DNA of 64,000 nt from an uncultured Lachnospiraceae bacterium. GTDB lineage: Bacteria; Bacillota; Clostridia; Lachnospirales; Lachnospiraceae. Location of the stretch: positions 62,001-126,000 of the forward strand of contig CABUPO010000001.1 in the NCBI GenBank assembly GCA_902493385.1, written 5' to 3'. Shown here in pieces: positions 43,145-50,927 of this stretch; the first letter of the stretch is position 1; each line of letters begins with the position of its first letter. The translations under genes were made by a program, and so were the position numbers. The notes below the pieces were generated by a model. The model had not been told where the DNA came from. It did no database searches and saw only the letters and a program-made list of their open reading frames with translations.

Positions 43145-43332
43145 TTTTTTCCCCTTTCTTTTATCTATGCTACACGTCCATAAATTAAGTATATCCCACT
43201 GTTTACTTATCTTCCATACACTTTCTTGTGCAAAAATTGACGTTTTTTCCATATTATCCTCTTGCATTTATTTTATTTTTAGTATAATCTTAATATAAGA
43301 ACAGCAAATCTTTATAATAAGGCAGGTATTTT
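43145..43332. promoter_or_regulatory. Divergent promoter region between GH43 genes and the AraC regulator
   Basis: AT-rich 188-base region. On the plus strand a TATAAT box at about 43285-43290 lies roughly 40 bases before the AraC ATG with a CTTGCA-like -35, 16 bases upstream. AAGGCAGG serves as the ribosome site. On the minus strand TATACT occurs before the GH43 start but I see no good -35, which would fit activator dependence. Confidence 0.45.
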
Positions 43333-44121
43333 ATGTTCAACGTAGGATATTGTGGTTACAATATAAGAAATGTAGATTATGATACGATTAACCGTCCGGA
43401 CGGCTCCAATGACTATCTGTTTCTGTACTTTATGGCGCCTATGATAATCGAGCTTGATAATAACCGTATTAATGTGCCTGCCGAAAGTATGATAATATAT
43501 ACTCCCGGCCACAGGCAGTGGTATCATGCGGAAAAAAAGTTCAAGAACAGCTTCGTGCATTTTACCGACGACGAGGGATTCTGCAAAAAACTCGGTCTTC
43601 CTTTGAATCAGATATTCACAATACCCGAGCCAGCTGAGATTAATGAAACGCTTCGTCATATCGAATTTGAGTTCTTTACCCGCAACGAATATTACCGGGA
43701 ACAAATTGACTCATATGTTAAAACTCTGCTTATCCAGCTTTCCCGCTGCTTGTTTGGCGAGAAATCAGGCATTATAGAAAAAAATACTTTTAAAATGTTT
43801 TTTGAGATACGTATGCATATTCTGTCTAACCTCGCATACGATTGGAACACGGAAAACATGGCGGCTCTCGCTCATATGAGTAAAAGCCAGTTTTACCGGT
43901 ATTATACAGCCATTTTCCACCAGCCTCCCAAAACAGAACTTATTGAAGCGCGAATGGAATATGCCAAATACCTTCTTACTAACGAGGCTCTGCAGGTAAA
44001 TCAGATTGCACGTATGATAGGCTACTCCAACGAATACCATTTTATACGTATATTTAAAGAGCATTACGGTTACAGTCCGAAGCAGTACGGAAAGCAGCAA
44101 AAGAACAAAAAGGACAGCTAA
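43333..44121 (+). CDS. AraC-family transcriptional regulator of the GH43 cluster
   Basis: A 262-residue regulator with an N-terminal cupin-like sensor (about 1-130; APMIIELDNNRINVPAES, YTPGHRQWYHAEKKF) and a C-terminal double helix-turn-helix (about 158-255; NMAALAHMSKSQFYRYYTAIF and QIARMIGYSNEYHFIRIFKE, ending YGYSPKQY). It sits between divergent and convergent secreted GH43 genes, so it most likely activates them on sensing arabinose- or xylose-containing products. The ligand is inferred. Confidence 0.92.
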   Translation: MFNVGYCGYNIRNVDYDTINRPDGSNDYLFLYFMAPMIIELDNNRINVPAESMIIYTPGHRQWYHAEKKFKNSFVHFTDDEGFCKKLGLPLNQIFTIPEPAEINETLRHIEFEFFTRNEYYREQIDSYVKTLLIQLSRCLFGEKSGIIEKNTFKMFFEIRMHILSNLAYDWNTENMAALAHMSKSQFYRYYTAIFHQPPKTELIEARMEYAKYLLTNEALQVNQIARMIGYSNEYHFIRIFKEHYGYSPKQYGKQQKNKKDS

Positions 44122-44150
44122 GGGTACCGCGCCTTACAGACGCGATACCC
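44122..44150. other. Hairpin directly after the AraC stop codon
   Basis: GGGTA-CGCG and CGCG-TACCC form a strong stem around an 8-9-base loop, beginning right after the stop. Neither strand has a T-run, so it may protect the 3' end of either convergent transcript rather than terminate strictly. Confidence 0.5.
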
Positions 44151-44177
44151 CGCATAGTATATAGTATAATAATATGT

Positions 44178-46100
44178 CTACTTTATCTTTACTTTTATTA
44201 TTTTTGAATATTTTCCGGCTCCCGCTTCATTAACCGCTTTTATTTTAAAGTAATATGTCTTTCCTTTTTTAACCTTTTTAAACTTATAAGAGTTGGTTTT
44301 AACCGTTTTCGCAAGAGTATATCTTCCTTTCTTTTTCTGCGAATAATATATTTTGTATTTTTTATCTGAAGCTTTCTTTTTCCACGAAAGCTTTATCTGC
44401 TTTCCTGACGCTTTTACTTTTATTCCGGTAACTCTTGCAGGCTTTGACACATTAACTGCAGGCACATCTCCTATAGGAGGAGTTAAAACAATACTGCCGG
44501 AAGTATTTCTATTGTTGTTATCCTGTGTTGTTTTCGGTTCTTCTACAGGCGCAGGCGTCTCGTTTTTATCAAATTTCCAATAATCAAATCGGAACATTCC
44601 CGTATCCTCTTCGCTTATCACGGCTGCAGGATCTTCTTCATCTGAAGGCTTAGCATAATTGCCTTTAAATACAATATATAAATCATGCACTCCAATTACT
44701 TTTTCGCTTATGGCAGTTGTAAGCTCCTTCCACTCAGACGACTCATTGTCAATCGCAAGCTCCCCTATCTTTACCGCATCTGAAAGATTAAGGGTGTTTA
44801 TACCGTCAACACTGTCTTCATCCTTTATGTACAGCTCTATGTAAGCTTCTGCATCAGGCTTTGCATCCTTTACTGCAGCTGTAAAAGATATCGGACCGTC
44901 ACTTCCAAAATCAACGCTTTCTACCTTTATATAATCATCATCATGCATATTATATACGTCTACTTCAATCTGTCCGTTATCATTAATATAATCTTCTGTT
45001 TTAATTCCGTATTCCCAGCATATCGTTTCTGCTTCATTTCTGCAGTACGGATTCAGCGTGCCGACCGCTGCTCTGTCATTAAGCGTCATATCAATAAGAG
45101 GAATTGAACCGTCTGCGCCATACACGAACTCTTCTATAGCCACGCTGCGGTGATATCCTCCGCCGTTTGCAAGGGCTGCATTATGATATACAAAATAAGA
45201 TTTTCCTTTATAATCCACAATACCCGGATGAATTGTAAAACTTCCATGCCCTTTTCCATCATTTACAGCGGAAAGACTTCCCGGATCCATTATAACACCC
45301 TGAAACTCCCAGGGTCCAAGCGGAGAATCACTGACAGCATATCGTATATCTTCACCGCCGCCTTTAGAGCTTGTACCTGCATATATCATATAATATATTT
45401 TCTTTCCAGAAGCATCATTTCTTGCATAAAGCCACGGCGCTTCTACATAACTTGTAAGTCCTATGTCATCAGTCTCCTCAGATACAATTCCCGCGCTTCC
45501 TATACTTTTGTCATATGATATCATATCATCATTAAGAAGCACATATTTTAACGGACTCTGACCATAATACAGATAAGCTTGTCCGTCGTCGTCAATATAT
45601 ACTGTCGGGTCTATATCACGCCATGTACCTTTAATAAGAGGAGCGCCTATAGCATCCTTAAACGGTCCGTATGGATTATCCGATACCGCAACTCCTATTC
45701 CGAAGCCTGAGCCGTCCTGCATAATCACACACACATAGTAATAAAACTTCCCATTCCTTTCAACAACCTGTGCAGCCCATGCATGCTGGCCATCCTGTTT
45801 GGCCCATTCAAAGTCAGACATTTTCAGCACGGTTCCACGATCTGTCCAGTTAACCATATCAGTCGATGAATATGCTCTCCAGTCAATCATAGTGTAAAAT
45901 CCATCTACAGTTACATCTTCATCATGTCCCGTATAAACATAAAACTCACCGTCTGATGTTACAAGAGGCGCCGGATCTCCTGTAAAGTATGTCTGCACTA
46001 TAGGATTATCAGCATGCGAGACAAAAGGAACCCCTGCTACGGCGGCACACATAAATAATACCGCCGCCGCAATTTTTAATATCATTTTTTTAATTTTCAT
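44178..46100 (-). CDS. Secreted GH43 arabinoxylan arabinofuranohydrolase-like enzyme with CBM6
   Basis: A 640-residue secreted enzyme: signal peptide (about 1-30), a GH43 domain (about 32-345) starting PIVQTYFTGDPAPLV (base Asp) with GHDEDV, DWRAYSSTDMVNWTDRG and the acid in TSYVEAPWLYAR, like the XynD-type arabinoxylan arabinofuranohydrolases. A CBM6 follows (about 355-520; RNEAETICWEYGI, DDDYIKVESVDFGSDG), then a linker and a Lys-rich fibronectin-like end (about 550-640). It should remove arabinose side chains from xylan. GGAGGGG precedes the ATG; convergent with the AraC gene. Confidence 0.9.
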   Translation of the reverse strand: MKIKKMILKIAAAVLFMCAAVAGVPFVSHADNPIVQTYFTGDPAPLVTSDGEFYVYTGHDEDVTVDGFYTMIDWRAYSSTDMVNWTDRGTVLKMSDFEWAKQDGQHAWAAQVVERNGKFYYYVCVIMQDGSGFGIGVAVSDNPYGPFKDAIGAPLIKGTWRDIDPTVYIDDDGQAYLYYGQSPLKYVLLNDDMISYDKSIGSAGIVSEETDDIGLTSYVEAPWLYARNDASGKKIYYMIYAGTSSKGGGEDIRYAVSDSPLGPWEFQGVIMDPGSLSAVNDGKGHGSFTIHPGIVDYKGKSYFVYHNAALANGGGYHRSVAIEEFVYGADGSIPLIDMTLNDRAAVGTLNPYCRNEAETICWEYGIKTEDYINDNGQIEVDVYNMHDDDYIKVESVDFGSDGPISFTAAVKDAKPDAEAYIELYIKDEDSVDGINTLNLSDAVKIGELAIDNESSEWKELTTAISEKVIGVHDLYIVFKGNYAKPSDEEDPAAVISEEDTGMFRFDYWKFDKNETPAPVEEPKTTQDNNNRNTSGSIVLTPPIGDVPAVNVSKPARVTGIKVKASGKQIKLSWKKKASDKKYKIYYSQKKKGRYTLAKTVKTNSYKFKKVKKGKTYYFKIKAVNEAGAGKYSKIIKVKIK

Positions 46101-46197
46101 AAAACCCCTCCAAGCTGTTTTTAATATACATATTAATATTATTTCTTAAAAAAAACTTGGTAGATTATTTGAATATATTGATATTATTTCTTTTTGG

Positions 46198-46232
46198 TAA
46201 AAATAAAAAGAGGATGTAAAAACACCCTCTTA
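46198..46232 (-). terminator. Terminator of infC-rpmI-rplT
   Basis: On the minus strand AAGAGGGTGT and ACATCCTCTT form a ten-base stem with a T-loop, then a T-rich run. It follows the rplT stop by about 20 bases. Confidence 0.9.
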
Positions 46233-46253
46233 GAAATCACTGATAATATATAT

Positions 46254-46610
46254 TTAAGCAATCTTTGACTTTGCAAGTTCAACGAGTGCAGCAAATCCTT
46301 CAGGATCGCTGATTGCCATCTCTGACAACATCTTTCTGTTGATATCTGCTTCAGCCATCTTAAGTCCGTACATGAACTTGCTGTATGATAATCCATTCAT
46401 TCTTGCAGCTGCATTAATACGAGCAATCCACAGTCTTCTGAACTGTCTTTTTCTCTGCTTTCTTCCTTCATATGATGTATTAAGCGCTCTCATTACCGAC
46501 TGCTTGGCAATTCTATACTGCTTTGATCTTGCTCCACGATATCCTTTAGCAAGCTTCAAGACTCTCTTATGCTTTTTCTTAGCGTTCATTCCGCCTTTAA
46601 TTCTAGCCAT
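46254..46610 (-). CDS. rplT: 50S ribosomal protein L20
   Basis: Protein bL20, 118 residues, essential for early 50S assembly and the repressor of its own operon in many bacteria. MARIKGGMNAKKKHKRVLKL at the start and LWIARINAAARMNGLSYSKF in the middle are diagnostic. It binds the infC leader upstream, if the Firmicutes mechanism applies. Confidence 0.98.
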   Translation of the reverse strand: MARIKGGMNAKKKHKRVLKLAKGYRGARSKQYRIAKQSVMRALNTSYEGRKQRKRQFRRLWIARINAAARMNGLSYSKFMYGLKMAEADINRKMLSEMAISDPEGFAALVELAKSKIA

Positions 46611-46637
46611 TATTAAAACCCTCCTAAATAAATCTTA

Positions 46638-46835
46638 TTACATATAAGGCATACATCTCTTCATCTGCTTTACATTAGAAGCATCTATCTCTGTCTGCTT
46701 TCTGAGATTCCTCTTTCTTTTTCTCGTCTTCTTGTTAAGAATATGGCTCTTATTAGCCTTCATACGCATAAGCTTGCCTGAACCTGTCTTCTTAAAACGC
46801 TTAGCAGCAGCGCTTCTTGTCTTCATTTTCGGCAT
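46638..46835 (-). CDS. rpmI: 50S ribosomal protein L35
   Basis: Protein bL35, 65 residues: MPKMKTRSAAAKRFKKTGSG, KSHILNKKTRKRKRNLR, ending QMKRCMPYM. Between infC (13 bases) and rplT (27 bases). Confidence 0.98.
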   Translation of the reverse strand: MPKMKTRSAAAKRFKKTGSGKLMRMKANKSHILNKKTRKRKRNLRKQTEIDASNVKQMKRCMPYM

Positions 46836-46848
46836 AATTATATCCTCC

Positions 46849-47355
46849 TTATTTCTTCTCAGTTAAAAACATCACCATGCTTCTGCCCTCAAGCTTAGCA
46901 GGTTTATCTACAACAGCAATGTCATTAAGCTTCTCATAAAAAGAATCCAGAATCTGCCTGCCTACATTAACATGAGCCATCTCTCGTCCTCTGAATCTAA
47001 GCGACACCTTAACCTTGTCGCCCTTTGTAAGAAACTTTTTAGCCATATTTGCCTTTGTATTCAAATCATTCATATCGATATTTGGCGAAAGCCGTATCTC
47101 TTTGACTTCCGTTACCTTCTGCTTCTTTTTCGCTTCCTTTTCCTTACGCATCTGTTCATAACGGAACTTACCGTAATCAACAATCTTACATACCGGCGGT
47201 TTTGCGTTAGGAGCTATCTTAACAAGATCAAGATCTGCCTCTCTTGCAAGACGCATTGCCTCCTTTATTGACATAACGCCCAACTGGGCTCCGTTCTCAC
47301 CGATAAGACGTACCTCTTTATCTCTTATCTGTTCATTAATAAAAAAATCGCTAAT
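46849..47355 (-). CDS. infC: Translation initiation factor IF-3, AUU start
   Basis: IF-3, 168 residues, which rejects wrong initiator codons and prevents subunit joining. The N-terminal domain has FINEQIRDKEVRLIGENGAQ and the C-terminal domain SLRFRGREMAHVNVG. The only start with a ribosome site (GGAGG nine bases upstream) is an ATT at 47355. A rare AUU start is conserved in infC because IF-3 discriminates against it and so limits its own synthesis. An upstream extension of the frame lacks a site. Confidence 0.96.
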   Translation of the reverse strand: MSDFFINEQIRDKEVRLIGENGAQLGVMSIKEAMRLAREADLDLVKIAPNAKPPVCKIVDYGKFRYEQMRKEKEAKKKQKVTEVKEIRLSPNIDMNDLNTKANMAKKFLTKGDKVKVSLRFRGREMAHVNVGRQILDSFYEKLNDIAVVDKPAKLEGRSMVMFLTEKK

Positions 47356-47403
47356 TGCCGTACACCTCCATAATAATATAACTCCCGCATAACAATGCAA
47401 GGA

Positions 47404-47439
47404 AAATAAAAAAGCAGACAAAGCATTCTTCTTGTCTAC
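47404..47439 (-). terminator. Attenuator terminator in the infC leader
   Basis: AGACAA and TTGTCT plus AAG/CTT form a stem followed by GCTTTTTT, about 60 bases before the infC ribosome site. Being inside the leader, it is an attenuator rather than an end-of-operon terminator. Confidence 0.8.
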
Positions 47440-47590
47440 TCATAAAACAGCATGAAGCATCCGTTATAATAACTAACAGACTTTACTTTCATGGTAAAAT
47501 GTCTTATTATTAACCCAAGTCACATATATGTGCTAAGGTGAGAGTAGACTCACTCTGCTTTATTGTAATGTCTGCATCATCCGCAGCATT
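47440..47590 (-). ncRNA. L20-type leader of infC-rpmI-rplT
   Basis: The leader from the promoter to the attenuator. It contains the paired GTGAG/CTCAC segment, then CCTTAGCACATA and GTGACTTGGGTT, the core I recognise from Firmicutes L20 leaders, in which L20 binding favours termination. Downstream sequences can pair as anti-terminator. Identification is from the core motif and position before infC. Confidence 0.75.
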
Positions 47591-47594
47591 TGTT

Positions 47595-47623
47595 ATAATA
47601 ACACCTTATTATACTGATGTCAA
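47595..47623 (-). promoter_or_regulatory. Promoter of infC-rpmI-rplT
   Basis: TTGACA (47623-47618), 17-base spacer, TATTAT (47600-47595). The -35 is perfect. Divergent to the DUF2752 gene. Confidence 0.88.
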
Positions 47624-47649
47624 CATTTTTTTAAGGAATTTACCCAATT

Positions 47650-48123
47650 ATGAAATATAAACCATACGATACATTGCTTGATACATGTGTATATATATGC
47701 GGAATAATTATTATTCTGTCATTCATAACATACCAACTTGCCGTATTCTACACAGGATTCAGCTTTAACAATATTATGAGTCCCTGTCTTTTTCATGCAG
47801 TTACAGGATATTACTGCCCCGGATGCGGCGGAACCCGTGCATTTGAATATATGGCGTCCGGACAGTTTTTTAAAAGCCTGTACTATCACCCGATTGTACT
47901 ATATATAGCTATACCGGGCATTTTTTTCATGCTGTCACAGACAATATACAGATTCAGGGGAATATCTGCAAAATTCATTCACAGACATTCCCCCGTTAAG
48001 ATGTCATTGCATATTATGACCGTGCGTCCGGCATATATTTATACCGGCTGCGCCATTCTCATACTGCAGTGCATTATTAAGAATGCAGTATATTACTTTT
48101 CTGGGTTTCATATAATCAGCTGA
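47650..48123 (+). CDS. DUF2752 membrane protein
   Basis: A 157-residue membrane protein with three to four hydrophobic segments and the DUF2752 signature CPGCGGTRAFEYM with its Cys-Pro-Gly-Cys-Gly-Gly pattern, here around residue 57. Function is not known. The ribosome site (AAGGA) lies rather far from the ATG. It is convergent with a DUF4190-type gene; the two types are often neighbours in Lachnospiraceae genomes, as I recall. Confidence 0.85.
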   Translation: MKYKPYDTLLDTCVYICGIIIILSFITYQLAVFYTGFSFNNIMSPCLFHAVTGYYCPGCGGTRAFEYMASGQFFKSLYYHPIVLYIAIPGIFFMLSQTIYRFRGISAKFIHRHSPVKMSLHIMTVRPAYIYTGCAILILQCIIKNAVYYFSGFHIIS

Positions 48124-48138
48124 TAATTAATATATAAT

Positions 48139-48639
48139 TTAATAATTATCTATACCGAACATATCCATATACTGTCTCATAATCTCTTCATACATTCCGC
48201 TCTGCTTCAGATAAATCATCGAAACTGCCTCAACAACAGCGAACACAAAGCCTATGCTGCCAAGTATAATTCCTGCAATCGCAAAGCCTTTAGTCGTCTC
48301 CTGCTTCTTCATTGAAACAACTCCAAGTATAACCGCAGCTACTCCAAGCGGTATTGAAATATAATAGCAGCAGCATGCAAGGACTGTCGAAAGTATTCCA
48401 AGAACCAAAGATACAATTCCGCATGTATTCTTCTTAGGCGCTTCATTAGGCATTCCGTAAGGATTGTACGGCTGGCCATTATACGGCTGCTGGCCAAAAG
48501 CATTCGCCGGCTCAGGCTGTGATTCATTCGGCGCCTGACTGTCAGTCTGCTCTGCCGCCTCCACCGGCGCAGCGTCAGTAACGCTGCTATCGTCGTTTCC
48601 GTAGTAAAAATCATTATTGTTTTCGTTTTCGTTATCCAT
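48139..48639 (-). CDS. DUF4190-type membrane protein with disordered N-terminus
   Basis: A 166-residue protein. Residues 1-65 are polar and low in complexity (Asn, Glu, Gln, Pro), then two hydrophobic segments flank GVVSMKKQETTKGFAIAGII, the DUF4190 pattern, followed by a short cytoplasmic or external tail. Function unknown. It is 41 bases downstream of thrS on the same strand with GGAGG before the ATG and no terminator between, so it may be read from the thrS promoter. Confidence 0.8.
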   Translation of the reverse strand: MDNENENNNDFYYGNDDSSVTDAAPVEAAEQTDSQAPNESQPEPANAFGQQPYNGQPYNPYGMPNEAPKKNTCGIVSLVLGILSTVLACCCYYISIPLGVAAVILGVVSMKKQETTKGFAIAGIILGSIGFVFAVVEAVSMIYLKQSGMYEEIMRQYMDMFGIDNY

Positions 48640-48680
48640 AAGATACCTCCTTATTATTTAGAATGACATTCATTCTTATC

Positions 48681-50639
48681 TTACTGTTCCTCCACTTCTA
48701 TTTTACGTATCTGTTTTGTACGTATTTCTTCTGTTATTTCAGATATAAATTCATCAAGCTTCTTGGTTCCCTCATCACCAAGATATCTGCTTCTCACAGA
48801 TACCGTTTCATTCTCTTCTTCCTTCTGTCCTGCTATAAGCATATAAGGAACTCTGTGAAGCCTTGCATCGCGAATTTTGTATCCTATTTTCTCGCTTCTT
48901 TCATCTACGCTGCTTCTGATTCCATAAGACTTAAGCTTTTTATCAATATTTTCTGCATAATCATGGAACTTCTCTGATATCGGAAGTACGCGGACCTGTT
49001 CCGGGCAGAGCCATGTAGGGAATTTACCCGCATATTTTTCAACAAGCCATGCAAGCGTTCTCTCATAACACCCGACGCTTGTTCTATGAATGATATAAGG
49101 CCTCTTCTTGTTACCATCCTGATCAACATAATACATATCAAACTGCTCGGCAAGAAGCGCATCCCACTGAATTGTTATCATAGTATCTTCTTTACCATAT
49201 ACATTTTTAGCGTTAATGTCAACCTTAGGTCCGTAAAATGCAGCTTCACCTACATCCTCGACAAACGGTATATCAAGTTCTGTCAATACTTCCCGTATGT
49301 GCTGCTGGGTTTCTTCCCAAACCTCAGGCTCTCCTATATATTTTTCCTTATTCTCAGGATCCCATTTAGATAAATGGTATGTTACGTCTTCTTCAAGCCC
49401 AAGCGTTGTAAGGCAGTGCTTTGCAAGCGCAAGACATCCTTTGAACTCTTCCACCATCTGGTCGGGCCTTACAATAAGATGCCCCTCGGATATAGTAAAT
49501 TGTCTTACACGCGTAAGTCCGTGCATCTCACCGGAGTCCTCATTGCGGAACAATGTAGAAGTTTCACCATATCTGATAGGAAGGTCTCTGTATGACTTCT
49601 GGCTTGCTTTATATACATAATACTGAAAAGGACATGTCATAGGACGCAGAGCAAATACTTCCTTATCCTTTTCTTCATCACCAAGCACGAACATTCCATC
49701 TTTATAATGATCCCAGTGTCCTGATATCCTGTAAAGATCGCTCTTAGCCATTAAAGGCGTTTTGGTTCTTACATATCCCCATTCATTATCCTCAAGATCT
49801 TCAATCCATCTCTGAAGCTCTTTTATCATTATAACGCCGTTAGGCATAAGAAGCGGAAGCCCCTGTCCCACAACGTCTACTGTAGTAAACAATTCCATTT
49901 CGCGTCCAAGTTTATTATGGTCACGCTTTTTAACATCCTCAAGATAGCAAAGATATTCTGCAAGATCTGCCTTCTTGTCAAACGCAGTTCCATAAATTCT
50001 TGTAAGCATCTTGTTCTTCTCCGACCCTCTCCAATATGCTCCCGACGAGGATATGAGCTTAAATGCCTTAATCTGCTTTGTGCTCATAAGGTGAGGCCCC
50101 GCGCATAAATCTGTAAATTCTCCCTGACGGTAAAACGAAATTACCGAGTCCCCGGGAAGCTCTTTTATCAGTTCAACTTTATATGGCTCGTTCCTTTCCT
50201 CCATAAATTGTATCGCTTCATCTCTTGAAAGAGTAAAGTATTCAAGCCTTGCGCCCTCCTTGATAATCTTCTTCATCTCAGCTTCAATTTTATCAAGCGC
50301 TTCTCTATCGAATGAAGGACAATCAAAATCATAATAAAATCCGGTGTCGATTGATGGTCCTATCGCGAGTTTTGCTTCCGGATATAATCTCTTTACAGCT
50401 TCTGCAAGCACATGAGATGTGGTGTGTCGGTAAGCTGCCTTTCCTTCTTCGTCCTGAAATGTAAGTATGCCAAGTTCTGAATCCTCATTGACAATAGTTC
50501 GCAGGTCCACAACCTTTCCGTTAAGAACAGCGGCGCATGCGGCTCTTGCAAGACCTTCACTTATATCTCTTGCAATGTCGTATACAGATACCGGGCCGCT
50601 ATACTCTTTAATGGATCCGTCTTTTAATGTAATCTTCAT
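48681..50639 (-). CDS. thrS: Threonine-tRNA ligase
   Basis: Class II synthetase of 652 residues. N-terminal TGS domain (MKITLKDGSIKEYSG), editing domain with the HTTSHVLAEA zinc-type motif, motif 2 region DSGEMHGLTRVRQFTISEGH, zinc Cys in MTCPFQYYVYK and the motif 3 equivalent HRTSVGCYERTLAWL, then the anticodon-binding domain. Full length. GGAGG precedes the ATG. I see no T-box in the short leader, unlike many Firmicutes thrS genes. Confidence 0.97.
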   Translation of the reverse strand: MKITLKDGSIKEYSGPVSVYDIARDISEGLARAACAAVLNGKVVDLRTIVNEDSELGILTFQDEEGKAAYRHTTSHVLAEAVKRLYPEAKLAIGPSIDTGFYYDFDCPSFDREALDKIEAEMKKIIKEGARLEYFTLSRDEAIQFMEERNEPYKVELIKELPGDSVISFYRQGEFTDLCAGPHLMSTKQIKAFKLISSSGAYWRGSEKNKMLTRIYGTAFDKKADLAEYLCYLEDVKKRDHNKLGREMELFTTVDVVGQGLPLLMPNGVIMIKELQRWIEDLEDNEWGYVRTKTPLMAKSDLYRISGHWDHYKDGMFVLGDEEKDKEVFALRPMTCPFQYYVYKASQKSYRDLPIRYGETSTLFRNEDSGEMHGLTRVRQFTISEGHLIVRPDQMVEEFKGCLALAKHCLTTLGLEEDVTYHLSKWDPENKEKYIGEPEVWEETQQHIREVLTELDIPFVEDVGEAAFYGPKVDINAKNVYGKEDTMITIQWDALLAEQFDMYYVDQDGNKKRPYIIHRTSVGCYERTLAWLVEKYAGKFPTWLCPEQVRVLPISEKFHDYAENIDKKLKSYGIRSSVDERSEKIGYKIRDARLHRVPYMLIAGQKEEENETVSVRSRYLGDEGTKKLDEFISEITEEIRTKQIRKIEVEEQ

Positions 50640-50677
50640 TGCCGTACTTCCTCCTTTTTTTATAACAACTATACTAT

Positions 50678-50705
50678 TTTATACCTGTTTTGTATGTTTA
50701 GTCAA
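50678..50705 (-). promoter_or_regulatory. Promoter of thrS
   Basis: TTGACT (50705-50700), 16-base spacer, TATAAA (50683-50678). The resulting leader is under 40 bases, too short for a T-box. Confidence 0.7.
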
Positions 50706-50812
50706 CCAAAATAATCTGTGAATGGCAATATAATTGTGAGACAATGAAAATACGGGCTTTTTCGCCGCAATTTATAAAAAATGACATCTGTCTAAATTAA
50801 TAAAAATTAAAA

Positions 50813-50884
50813 GGTGCAAATAAGTCTTTCAAAAAACCAGAAAAAGGTGCAGATAACCATCAAATCAACTTGTAAAATGGTGCA
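50813..50884 (+). repeat. Three GGTGCA elements at an exact 33-base period upstream of the AAA ATPase
   Basis: GGTGCA occurs at 50813-50818, 50846-50851 and 50879-50884, each preceded by A-rich sequence (AAAA or AAAT). The spacing is exactly 33 bases both times, about three helical turns, so all face the same side of the DNA. The last lies in the spacer of the promoter. This looks like an array of regulator sites. I do not recognise the element. Confidence 0.6.
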
Positions 50885-50898
50885 ATTTATAATATAAT
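50870..50898 (+). promoter_or_regulatory. Promoter of the AAA ATPase gene
   Basis: TTGTAA (50870-50875), 17-base spacer, TATAAT (50893-50898). The third GGTGCA element sits inside the spacer, so a bound protein would contact polymerase directly. Confidence 0.7.
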
Positions 50899-50927
50899 AC
50901 CCATATTAAATGCTCGGAGGTTCGGTT

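Noticed and set aside
43145..43267. Longer start for the GH43 gene, including an ATG with AGAGG upstream
   Set aside because: It would put 41 residues ahead of a normal signal peptide, which would block export. It could be an upstream reading frame but I have no further support.
50640..50700. T-box riboswitch before thrS
   Set aside because: The promoter lies within 70 bases of the start codon, leaving no room; no T-box core sequence is seen.
50813..50884. Replication origin iterons
   Set aside because: Three short elements with 33-base spacing lie beside a promoter and no replication gene or DnaA boxes are nearby; a regulator array is more likely.
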